Origin: Bryobacterales bacterium
GTDB lineage: Bacteria > Acidobacteriota > Terriglobia > Bryobacterales > Bryobacteraceae
Assembly (NCBI GenBank): GCA_003162425.1
Contig: PMOK01000091.1
Location: 3,667-67,666 of the forward strand
Length of the DNA stretch: 64,000 bases
Direction of reading: 5' to 3'
A program made the position numbers and the translations under genes. This document shows, one piece after another, positions 9,408 through 17,618 of this stretch. Below the pieces are notes generated by a model that worked only from the letters and a program-made list of their open reading frames with translations, searched no databases and was not told the DNA's origin. How positions within the stretch are numbered: position 1 is the stretch's first letter; each line of letters begins with the position of its first letter.

Positions 9408-9619
9408 AGCGGACACACTCCTCTCCTCTCCCACGTTGGTGATGAACCAGCGCTTCTTTGCGCAAATGGGCAACCATTGTCCGGTCGCGGCATAGCTGTG
9501 CGTCCATGCAGCACAGCACTACCGAGAGGGGCAATTGCCACACCCAAGACTCCGATTTCCAGCGCTTTACTTCGCAGCGTTATTTCAAAACTACTTCTGG
9601 AATCTCCGGGCTGGGAGCT

Positions 9620-11077
9620 TCAACGGTTGATACGTCTTCCACTTACGTCTTCCACTAAAGAAGCCGGCTCCTGCTCTATTGGGCGCGCCAATCCCACCGC
9701 GGCGTGAAGTTCCCCGAACACCTGATTCAGGAAATCGCGCAGCCGGTCGAGATCGGGCGCCGATGCGCAATCGCCCGTCAAGCTGAAATAGAACGTGCCG
9801 TTATAGCTGGCCATGGCGCAACAGATACCCATAAAGTCACCGATAGGCACATACGGATAGTAAGTCAGGATTTCCCGGCCGAGCAGATACAGTGGATAGT
9901 CCGGAGCCGCCACGTTGGTCGCAACCATGTCGAATGGAAGCACCGGGACCGTGTTCGCGAGCATGCCCACCAGTTGCGCTTGCACGGGAACCGGCAGGGT
10001 TGCCAGCAGGCTGCCGGTCAGCACCGTCAGGTCGCCGGCGTAAGCGTGTTTCACCGCTTCGGTCCGTTGGTGGATATTGCTCAGAAGCTCCACCGGATCC
10101 GCGATGTCCAGCGGAACGTTCACGGGCGCTAACGTAATCTTGTTTCCCATTCCCTGCTTTGGACCGCCGTTCCGCCGATTCACTGGCACCATAAGACGCA
10201 ACAGGCGATCCTTTACCGATTGATGATGCAGTTTGGCATAACGGCGCATCGCACCCGCCAGGATCATCATGCCGACATCATTCACCTTTACGCCGCATAT
10301 ATGACGAATGGCATTGATCTCGGACATGGGAAACTCAGTCCACGATACTCTCCGCGGGCCCAACGACGGCGCGTAAAACGGAAAGCGTTGCGCGGGAGGA
10401 AGAACCTCCGATGCCGAGCTCAGCATGGGAACCGAACCTGCCAGCATTCCTCCCAACAATTTCTCGGCAACATTGAGCGCAGCCGATTGTAGCGAGAGCA
10501 CACGCTCTACAGCATGGAAGTACGAGCTGACCATGGCATCACCCAGCACTTCCCAAGCCGGCAATGGCGATCCCGGATGGAACGGCTTTTTGGGTGGTAG
10601 GGGTTTGATTTCCGGGCTCGTATCCATGATCAGGCTCATCATCGCCACACCCGCCACGCCGTCCACCATGCAATGATGCACTCGCGCAATCACGGCGCTG
10701 CGCCCGTCTTCCAGGCCATCAACCACAGTCAGATCCCACAGCGGCCGATTGCGATCCATCACCTCGCTGAAAATGTGACCAGCCAGCCTTTGGAGAGCCT
10801 CCATCGTCCCGCGTTTCAGATGTATGCCATGGATGTGGCCATTAATGTCGAATCCAGGATCGAATTCCCAAGTGGGATACCCGGCTTGGAACGGTGGAAA
10901 CACCACGCGCTGCCGATAGCGCGGAATCAGAGGCAGCTTCGCCTCAATCAGCGATTTCAAGTCGTCAACAGAGATTGGACCGTCCAGAAGGAATACGCTT
11001 CCGATGTGCAGCGGCATCTCCTTCTTCTCGAGATACAGGAAAAGAGCATCCAATGGTCCTAGCCGATCGTTCACCAT
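9620..11077 (-). CDS. Wax ester synthase / diacylglycerol acyltransferase (WS/DGAT)
   Basis: Protein of 485 residues that would esterify acyl-CoA with a fatty alcohol or diacylglycerol to make storage lipid. The family start LGPLDALFLYLE and the catalytic HHxxxDG motif (HHCMVDG, residues 134-140) are intact, and the C-terminal half shows the conserved VNRRNGG, GNKI and NVAAPDYPLYLLG regions. The ATG at 11077 is preferred to a TTG about 100 bp upstream because the family starts at this point. A 212-bp gap separates it from the acyl-CoA synthetase downstream. It is divergent from the ABC1-kinase/HMG-CoA reductase pair. Confidence 0.93.
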   Translation of the reverse strand: MVNDRLGPLDALFLYLEKKEMPLHIGSVFLLDGPISVDDLKSLIEAKLPLIPRYRQRVVFPPFQAGYPTWEFDPGFDINGHIHGIHLKRGTMEALQRLAGHIFSEVMDRNRPLWDLTVVDGLEDGRSAVIARVHHCMVDGVAGVAMMSLIMDTSPEIKPLPPKKPFHPGSPLPAWEVLGDAMVSSYFHAVERVLSLQSAALNVAEKLLGGMLAGSVPMLSSASEVLPPAQRFPFYAPSLGPRRVSWTEFPMSEINAIRHICGVKVNDVGMMILAGAMRRYAKLHHQSVKDRLLRLMVPVNRRNGGPKQGMGNKITLAPVNVPLDIADPVELLSNIHQRTEAVKHAYAGDLTVLTGSLLATLPVPVQAQLVGMLANTVPVLPFDMVATNVAAPDYPLYLLGREILTYYPYVPIGDFMGICCAMASYNGTFYFSLTGDCASAPDLDRLRDFLNQVFGELHAAVGLARPIEQEPASLVEDVSGRRINR

Positions 11078-11286
11078 AGCTAAGAAATACAAGCAGCTAG
11101 AATGCCGATCGGAATCGCGGCAACCGTCGGGCGTTGATTCCGAGCCGCGACCGGGAGGGAGCGTGAAATCGCTCAATCACAACGTCATTTGGCGCATCGT
11201 CCGCTCAGAAACCTCCGACAATCCGGCCGAATCGCCCGCCCGAAGTTGGCCCCCAAGTTGCCCGTTTTTCATAAAGGTACAAAGAC

Positions 11287-12903
11287 GTGACTCTTAACGA
11301 ATTGATACCTCCGGAAATCAAGCTCATCCTTAGCGCTTGCACGGGTGACGATGCACCCACCGCGGTCCGTGTCCAACGCGTCGAATCCATCCTCAACGGC
11401 CCAGCCGGCGACTCTGTTCGAGCCGCACTCGGAAGCTGGATCGCTCAGGTGGCCTCGGTCGACGTGCTGGTGCCGGACGAATATCGCAAATGGCGGCCCC
11501 TGGTCCGGGATTCCATCGAATTCCTGTTTTCACGGCTATCGGCCGAGCGTCTGGCGGCAAAACTCGTGGCACAAGCCGACTTGCCTTTGGATACCTCGCC
11601 CGCGCGACGCCTGCTCGAATTAATCGCCAGGATGCCCGGCATACAAAAGCTGGGCCAAGTGATAGCTCGCCATCAGCGCCTGGACCCGTCATTGCGCAAG
11701 GCGCTCTCCGAACTCGAGAACGAAATACGAGACGCCAGCCCGAAAGCCATCCGCGCTATCCTGGCCGAGCAGTTAGGGCCAAATCTCCGCAAATACGCTG
11801 TGAAGGTTGACCGGTCTATATTCTCGGAAGCCAGCGTCAGCGCCGTCATTCGTTTCACTTACCGCGAGCCGGGCGCAAAGCACCGCGAACCCGGAGTTTT
11901 CAAGGTCATCAAGCCACACGTCCGGAAATACTTCACCGAAGACCTGTCGCTTCTGCAGCAGCTCAGCGATTTCCTGTCCAAAGGCAACGGTTATGGCTTC
12001 GCCACCCGGCACGTTTCGGAAATGGTGAGCGAGGTCCGCCTGCTGCTGGAGCATGAGTTGGATTTTAGGCGCGAGCAGGCAACTCTTGTGGAAGCTGTTC
12101 ACACCTACCGGATCAATACCGCGATTTCGGTACCGATCCTGGTCGCGCCATTATGTACCACCGAAGTCATCGCCATGAGCGAAGAACCCGGGACGAAAAT
12201 CACCGAGGTGTTTCCGGGGAAACCCTACTTGCGGCGACGCGTGGCCGAACAGCTAGTGGAGGCCCTGGTCACCGTCCCGCTCCTCTCGCGTGATAGCTCC
12301 GTGGTGTTTCACGCGGACCCCCACGCTGGCAACCTGTTGTACGACGAGCGAGCGGGTAAGGTTGGAATTCTCGACTGGGCCTTGACGGAGCGGCTCAGCC
12401 GTGACCTGCGCCGCTACCTGGCCCTACTGGTGATCATGACCGTTTTGCGGAATCCCGGAGGAGTTCGGGACGCGCTGGTGCATCTGGCCTCGCCGGGCGA
12501 ACGGCGCGACCCGGAGAAGCTTCGCTTGATCCAGGAGCATGTCGAGAGCTTTTTCAAGAGCCTGCCCTGGAATCGCGGCGCGGGTAGCATCGATGCCATG
12601 CTTTTGCTGGACGAAATCGCGCTCGAGGGCGTCCGCTTTCCAGCCACGCTGGCCATGTTTCAAAAAGCGCTCTTCACCTTGGATGGCGTGCTGCACGACA
12701 TCGCGGGATCCGAAGTCAGCATCAGTTACTTGTTAGTGCGCGATTTCATCATCCGGCTGCTGGTGAGTTTCGGGCTGGACCATCCGCCCCTCTCGGTCAG
12801 CGACTTGATAGCCGTCGAGCGCAGCGGGTTGCTGTACCCGGGTCGCCTGGGCGCGTCAGTATTGTTCGGCGCCCGCCCGGAGATCCGAAGCGAAGCGAGG
12901 TAA
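11287..12903 (+). CDS. ABC1/UbiB-family atypical protein kinase-like
   Basis: Protein of 538 residues of the ABC1/UbiB/COQ8 family, which supports quinone and isoprenoid lipid metabolism in bacteria and organelles. Family marks are the KxGQ motif (KLGQ, residues 121-124), a beta-3 lysine region (FKVIKPHVRKYF), ELDFRREQ, and the catalytic loop HADPHAGNLL. The metal-binding DFG is replaced by LDWAL. The usual Ala-rich nucleotide loop is also divergent (ASVSAVIRF). No clear C-terminal membrane anchor was seen. The start is a GTG at 11287; no strong ribosome-binding site is visible. The stop is 4 bp before the HMG-CoA reductase ATG, so the two are surely one transcription unit. The partner points to an isoprenoid-related job rather than standard ubiquinone synthesis; this is inference. 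Confidence 0.88.
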   Translation: MTLNELIPPEIKLILSACTGDDAPTAVRVQRVESILNGPAGDSVRAALGSWIAQVASVDVLVPDEYRKWRPLVRDSIEFLFSRLSAERLAAKLVAQADLPLDTSPARRLLELIARMPGIQKLGQVIARHQRLDPSLRKALSELENEIRDASPKAIRAILAEQLGPNLRKYAVKVDRSIFSEASVSAVIRFTYREPGAKHREPGVFKVIKPHVRKYFTEDLSLLQQLSDFLSKGNGYGFATRHVSEMVSEVRLLLEHELDFRREQATLVEAVHTYRINTAISVPILVAPLCTTEVIAMSEEPGTKITEVFPGKPYLRRRVAEQLVEALVTVPLLSRDSSVVFHADPHAGNLLYDERAGKVGILDWALTERLSRDLRRYLALLVIMTVLRNPGGVRDALVHLASPGERRDPEKLRLIQEHVESFFKSLPWNRGAGSIDAMLLLDEIALEGVRFPATLAMFQKALFTLDGVLHDIAGSEVSISYLLVRDFIIRLLVSFGLDHPPLSVSDLIAVERSGLLYPGRLGASVLFGARPEIRSEAR

Positions 12904-12907
12904 TCCA

Positions 12908-14449
12908 ATGATGATTCCTTCTGGCATTCTCAAGAAGCTCTATACACGGAGCAGTCTGAAGAACTCTGGCGGCGGCCCGCAGTTCTCCATCAAGAACCGG
13001 TTGAGTGACGCGGAAGTGGTGGGCGTCCGCTCAATTGCGATTGACGGCTGTCCGGTGGCCCTGGATCATGTGTGGCTCGATCTGGCCGACGGCCGCGCGC
13101 TCACTCCCGCCGACGTTGACGCAGCCCATCCCATCCCGTTTCCATTTAGCTCCGTGGTTACCGTTCGCACGGATCGGCCTGAGCTGCCAATGGGCCCCCA
13201 TGACATCGACGTGGCCTTCGAGACGCGCCCCTTCGGCCGGCTACACCTCAAAGTGGAAGATACGATTGCCGAGGACGGCGAGCGCGCCCGCCATATTCCG
13301 CGAGACGAAGAGGACGATTATAAACCCGAGATCATTCTCAGACGACAGAAGCTGATTGAGCAAACCACCGGCGTCAAGCTGCGACACCTTACCGAGTATT
13401 CCTTCGATCCTCATATCGCCCGCGGCAACTGCGAAAACTTCACCGGCGTCGCCCAGGTCCCGATGGGCTTTGCTGGACCGCTCCAGGTGCACGGGGAACA
13501 TGCCGAAGGCGAGTTTCTGATCCCGCTGGCGACCTCGGAAGGAACACTGGTGGCATCCTACAACCGCGGAATGAAGGTGCTGAACCTATCCGGCGGCGTG
13601 AAAGTTACCGTGCTGGCCGACGCCATGCAGCGGGCGCCTGTGTTTGTTTTCCGGGACGCTCGCGCCTGCCGTGATTTCGTGAACTGGATCGGGGTCAATC
13701 TGCCAGACATCCGCCGTGAAGCAGAGGCAACTTCATCGGTTGCCAAACTTCTGCACATCGATCCGTATCTCGCCAACAAATTCGTTTATCTGCGGTTCAA
13801 TTTCTCTACTGGAGACGCAGCCGGTCAGAATATGGTCGGCAGGGCCACCTACGCCGCTTGTTGCTGGATTCTGGATCACTACCAAGGGATCACCAATTTC
13901 TATCTCGAGTCGAATTTCGCGACCGACAAGAAGGGCTCGCACGTGAATATCATGCGCAATCGCGGCAAGCGGGTGACCGCCGAAGCCACCATTGCGCGCG
14001 ACGTCATGATCCGGCACCTTCGCGCCGAGCCGGAACAACTGGTCCATCATTACGGCGTGGCCAACGTCGGCGCGTTTCTTTCGGGCGCGAACAACAACGG
14101 CGCGCAATCGGCCAACGCCATTGCCGCCATGTTCATCGCCACCGGCCAGGACGTTGCCAACGTCGCGGAATCATCGGCAGGAATCATCTATTGCGAGCTC
14201 ACGCCCGAGCGCGATCTGTATATCTCGCTGACCATCCCGTCACTCATCGTTGCGACGCACGGCGGCGGAACAGGCTTGGCCACGCAGCGGGAATGCCTCG
14301 AAATTCTGGACTGCTACGGCACCGGCAAAGTCTATCGCTTCGCCGAGATCGTGGCCGCCGTGGCTCTGGCGGGCGACGTCTCACTAGCCGGCGCAATCTC
14401 CTCCTCCGACTGGGTGTCGAGTCACGAAAAATACGGCCGCCACCGCTAG
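12908..14449 (+). CDS. Hydroxymethylglutaryl-CoA reductase, class I type
   Basis: Protein of 513 residues that would reduce HMG-CoA to mevalonate. The family signatures ENFTGVAQVPMGFAGPL, TSEGTLVASYNRG, GDAAGQNMVGRAT and GGGTGLATQ are all present. By alignment to the human enzyme the catalytic residues are kept: Glu211, Lys341 (TDKK), Asp415 (GQDVAN) and His506 (SSHEKYGR). The first 130 residues or so are an extra N-terminal region with no membrane helix, so the enzyme should be soluble. Most bacteria make isoprenoids by the MEP route, so an HMG-CoA reductase is notable here. No other mevalonate genes are in the window. It is translated directly after the ABC1 kinase; GAGG about 9 bp upstream supports the first ATG at 12908. 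Confidence 0.93.
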   Translation: MMIPSGILKKLYTRSSLKNSGGGPQFSIKNRLSDAEVVGVRSIAIDGCPVALDHVWLDLADGRALTPADVDAAHPIPFPFSSVVTVRTDRPELPMGPHDIDVAFETRPFGRLHLKVEDTIAEDGERARHIPRDEEDDYKPEIILRRQKLIEQTTGVKLRHLTEYSFDPHIARGNCENFTGVAQVPMGFAGPLQVHGEHAEGEFLIPLATSEGTLVASYNRGMKVLNLSGGVKVTVLADAMQRAPVFVFRDARACRDFVNWIGVNLPDIRREAEATSSVAKLLHIDPYLANKFVYLRFNFSTGDAAGQNMVGRATYAACCWILDHYQGITNFYLESNFATDKKGSHVNIMRNRGKRVTAEATIARDVMIRHLRAEPEQLVHHYGVANVGAFLSGANNNGAQSANAIAAMFIATGQDVANVAESSAGIIYCELTPERDLYISLTIPSLIVATHGGGTGLATQRECLEILDCYGTGKVYRFAEIVAAVALAGDVSLAGAISSSDWVSSHEKYGRHR

Positions 14450-14534
14450 TGGCGCGGCGAAATGCACCGACCGGTTGTTGCCATACGGTTCTCAGCTCTC
14501 CTAGAATAGAATCAGCTCCAGAACCACGCGCAAC

Positions 14535-14560
14535 GAGAAACCAGAAACGAGAAACGTTTC
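14535..14560. repeat. 7-bp tandem repeat (GAGAAAC)3 with palindrome
   Basis: Three heptamers GAGAAAC-CAGAAAC-GAGAAAC occupy 14535-14555. The last one runs into the perfect 10-bp palindrome GAAACGTTTC (14551-14560). The array is preceded by ACGCGCAAC, as is the array at 17595. It lies between the convergent HMG-CoA reductase and ADOP genes. Confidence 0.85.
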
Positions 14561-14637
14561 CGGTGACTGTTGCCACGCCATCGAGCAGGAATCTTTCAAA
14601 AACCCCAACATCGCCGTGCCATTCTCAATCAGTTTCA

Positions 14638-17184
14638 TCACTCGTATCGCAAAGACCGCAATGGATCCACCCGAAGCGCCCGTCTGGCGGGCAGCAGCGC
14701 AGCCACCCCAATCATTGCGACAAACACCCCGATAGCGCCCAGGTATGCAATCGGATCGAGGTAGCTAATGCCGTAGAGTTCACGCCGCAAGAGCTGCGAC
14801 AAAGCGGCCGCGCCAGTTACTCCCGCAAGCGACCCGGCAAGAATCGGGAGTGCTAACTGCCGCACCACTACCGACAAAACCTGCGCGGAGCTCGCGCCCA
14901 GCGCCATGCGGATGCCGATCTCCTTGGTGCGATGCGATACGGAGTACGCGACAAGTCCCACAATCCCTAAACAAGCCAGCAACAGCGCAACGAACCCGAG
15001 CACGCTGACAGATATTGCGGCGTATTCGGCGCCTTCCATCCTCCGGCTGAAGGAGCTTTTCACTAATTGCACATCGGGAAATACCTTGGGATCGATCGAT
15101 TTGGCAACCGACGCCACAAATGGAACCAAGCCTTCGGGCGGCCCTGCAGTTCTTAACAGCACCACCATAGAAGGCAGATCCGCGTCCCCGGCCAGGTAAT
15201 AAGCTTCCACTGCGTCCGGATCCTGAAGCGCAACCAACCGAGCGCTGCCAGCAATTCCAACAATCGTATAGCTCGCGTCACCCATCTGGAATGGCCGTCC
15301 TAACGGGTCCCGCTCCGGCCATTGCTGAGCAAAAGACTTGCTGATGACGACAGCGCGTGTGTCGCTGCGCGTGAGATTCCGGCCTTCGAGCAACGGAATC
15401 TTCATGGTGCCGAAAAATTCCGGATCGATTGCGTACATGTGAACATCCAGCGAACGTCCTGCTATATCAGCTCCCGTAACTACCTTCCTGTTGCCCAAAG
15501 GCGTACTGGAAGTCATGGATACAGACTCGACTCCGGGAAGATCGTGGAGCCGGCTCTGCAGGGTATTCAGATATGTTCGCGCGCCGGATGCCGAGTAGCC
15601 GTGCGCGGCGAGCCCCGGGTCAATGGAAACCACCTGTTGATATTCAAAGCCCGGATTAGTGGTCACGGCGTGTTCCAGCGCCCGCACCAGGAGTGCGGAC
15701 ACAATCACCAGTACGCAACTTGCGGCAATTTGCGCCCCGATCAGCACCTGCCGCATCCTGGTGGCACCATGCCGCTGCCTGGCCACTTGTAGAGCCGGTG
15801 TCAGCCCAAACATTATTGCGGCCGCGAATCCAATTCCGATGGCGAAGAGCACCATTCTCCAATCCGGAACCGGATTGAGCCAGGCTGGCGTTTTCGCCAT
15901 CACCATCATTCCACGCAACACCACGTAGCCAAGCGCCAAGCCCGCAATCGCCCCGTGCAGAGCGAGCAGCACGCTTTCGGTGAACAGCTGGCGAATCAGC
16001 CGGCCGCTGCCGGCGCCCACGGCCTTGCGAATCGCCATTTCCCGCTCCCTCGCCACACCTCGCGCCAGCAGCAGACTGCCCAGGTTCCCGCAGGCCACGG
16101 CAAGAATCAACAGCGTCAATGAGGCCACCAGAGCCATCAAAGGATAGCCTTCGTCGGATTGCTCTGTTCCTGTTCCGTGGCGGCCTCCTCCCAGATTCTT
16201 CGCGTATCCGCCCGCAGAACTGGGAAGGCTTTCCTTTTCCCAAATGTCGGCCGGATGCTGCTGGTGCAATACCGCCGCGAGCGACCTCAATTCATTCTCC
16301 GCCGTGCCTGCGCGCAAGCCTGTCTGTAACCGGCCAAACATCGTTATCCCGTGAGCCTCCACTGAGAAATCCGTGAACAGATGACTACCCGTTACGAAAT
16401 AGGGTTGCTGATCGATAGGCAACCATAGATCGGGATTGTCCATGCTCAGGCCGCTGAAGGCTTGGGATGCAACGCCAATCACAACTGCCGGTCTATCGTT
16501 CAGGCGAATCGTCTTGCCGGCAATCCCGGGGTCGGCCCCGAAGTGGCGCTGCCAAAATCCCTCGCTCAGAACCACCACCGGCGTGGAATCCGCCGCTCCG
16601 TCCTCGGCTGCATCGAGCACTCGTCCGAGCATCGGCTTTGCGCCCAGTTCGCTGAAGAAATTAGCCGTGACAAAGTCTCCAGTGAGCGGCTTGGGCTCGC
16701 CCTCGATTGCCAGTTTGGCGTCCATCACGGCCAGCACTGCTGAGAGCGTTTTCGAATACTGGCGGAAGAATGTCATTTCCGGATACGGTATCTGGGACGC
16801 ATAGCTCTGGGGCGCTCGTCGTTTAAATCGCAGCAATGTATCGGGACTGCGGACAGCCAGCGGCCGCAGGACCATCAGATTGAAGAAGCCAAAAGCCGCG
16901 ACGTTGACACCGATCCCGAGGGCCAGCATAACGATCGCCGCCAGCGTGAAGCCCGGCGATCGCCTCAGTTGACGGGCTGCATACCGAAGGTCCTGCGAAA
17001 GCTGTTCCATCCACGTCCAGCCCCAAGCATCGCGGGCCTCTTCCCGCAGAAGAAGCATGTTCCCGAGAGGCTTGCCGCCGTCCTTAGCCGCCATCTCCCG
17101 ATGAAACTCCAGGTCGTTCCGAAGCTCCTGGTCGAAACGGCGGCGATGCAGAAGGTATTGGAGACGTCGAATCCATTCGTTCAT
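14638..17184 (-). CDS. ADOP-type MacB/FtsX-like permease
   Basis: Membrane protein of 848 residues of the acidobacterial duplicated orphan permease type. A cytoplasmic N-terminal helix region (about 1-75, LHRRRFDQELRNDLEFHRE) precedes a first MacB-like half with a transmembrane helix (about 85-110), a periplasmic domain and an FtsX helix block (about 350-470). A second such half follows, ending near residue 848 (PARRALRVDPLRSLRYE). There is no ATPase gene beside it, typical of ADOP proteins, so its energy source and substrate are unknown. The PadR regulator ends 9 bp upstream, the usual arrangement, and probably controls it. Only this one of the three ADOP proteins here carries the N-terminal cytoplasmic extension. 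Confidence 0.92.
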   Translation of the reverse strand: MNEWIRRLQYLLHRRRFDQELRNDLEFHREMAAKDGGKPLGNMLLLREEARDAWGWTWMEQLSQDLRYAARQLRRSPGFTLAAIVMLALGIGVNVAAFGFFNLMVLRPLAVRSPDTLLRFKRRAPQSYASQIPYPEMTFFRQYSKTLSAVLAVMDAKLAIEGEPKPLTGDFVTANFFSELGAKPMLGRVLDAAEDGAADSTPVVVLSEGFWQRHFGADPGIAGKTIRLNDRPAVVIGVASQAFSGLSMDNPDLWLPIDQQPYFVTGSHLFTDFSVEAHGITMFGRLQTGLRAGTAENELRSLAAVLHQQHPADIWEKESLPSSAGGYAKNLGGGRHGTGTEQSDEGYPLMALVASLTLLILAVACGNLGSLLLARGVAREREMAIRKAVGAGSGRLIRQLFTESVLLALHGAIAGLALGYVVLRGMMVMAKTPAWLNPVPDWRMVLFAIGIGFAAAIMFGLTPALQVARQRHGATRMRQVLIGAQIAASCVLVIVSALLVRALEHAVTTNPGFEYQQVVSIDPGLAAHGYSASGARTYLNTLQSRLHDLPGVESVSMTSSTPLGNRKVVTGADIAGRSLDVHMYAIDPEFFGTMKIPLLEGRNLTRSDTRAVVISKSFAQQWPERDPLGRPFQMGDASYTIVGIAGSARLVALQDPDAVEAYYLAGDADLPSMVVLLRTAGPPEGLVPFVASVAKSIDPKVFPDVQLVKSSFSRRMEGAEYAAISVSVLGFVALLLACLGIVGLVAYSVSHRTKEIGIRMALGASSAQVLSVVVRQLALPILAGSLAGVTGAAALSQLLRRELYGISYLDPIAYLGAIGVFVAMIGVAALLPARRALRVDPLRSLRYE

Positions 17185-17193
17185 GTGGTTTCC

Positions 17194-17520
17194 TCAGGCA
17201 GTCCGCAGGACCGATCGAATGGCGGAATGCGCGCGCTCATAATCGGACAGCTCATTCTCAAGCTGTTTGCGGCCGGCCGGCGTCAGCCGATAGAACCGAA
17301 CCTTGCGATTTGTTTCTGAGATTCCCCACTCCGACGTTACCCAACCCTTCAAAAGTATTTTCTGCAAAGCAGGATAAAGCGCGCCTTCCTCCACTTGCAA
17401 GACTTCGGAAGAGAGCGTGTGAATCCGCTGGGCGATCGCGTAACCATGTAAGGTTCCCGAGCGAAGCACGCGTAATATCAGAAGGACCAGGGCTCCGGAA
17501 GGCATCTCAGTCTTAGGCAT
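17194..17520 (-). CDS. PadR-family transcriptional regulator
   Basis: Winged-helix DNA-binding protein of 108 residues. The PadR pattern is clear: LRSGTLHGYAIAQRI, then VEEGALYPALQKILLKGWV in the recognition helix and wing, and FYRLTPAGRKQLENE. It stands 9 bp upstream of an ADOP permease in the same direction and most likely represses that operon, since PadR-ADOP pairs recur in Acidobacteria. The inducing signal is unknown. The ATG at 17520 gives the normal family length. Confidence 0.94.
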   Translation of the reverse strand: MPKTEMPSGALVLLILRVLRSGTLHGYAIAQRIHTLSSEVLQVEEGALYPALQKILLKGWVTSEWGISETNRKVRFYRLTPAGRKQLENELSDYERAHSAIRSVLRTA

Positions 17521-17594
17521 AAGCTACTTACTGGTATTGTATCGGCTCTTCCAACCTCCTGTCAAGCGACAATGAATTCAGACGCGCAACCAAC

Positions 17595-17615
17595 GAGAAA
17601 CGAGAAACGAGAAAC
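17595..17615. repeat. 7-bp tandem repeat (GAGAAAC)3 abutting a start codon
   Basis: Three exact GAGAAAC units end 3 bp before the TTG start at 17619. The left flank, CGCGCAAC, matches that of the array at 14535. The purine-rich GAGAAACGA may serve as a weak ribosome-binding region for the DUF255 gene. Confidence 0.85.
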
Positions 17616-17618
17616 GAT

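Noticed and set aside
11077-11176. An upstream TTG start for the wax synthase
   Set aside because: The added residues are low in family similarity and the known family N-terminus begins at the ATG at 11077.
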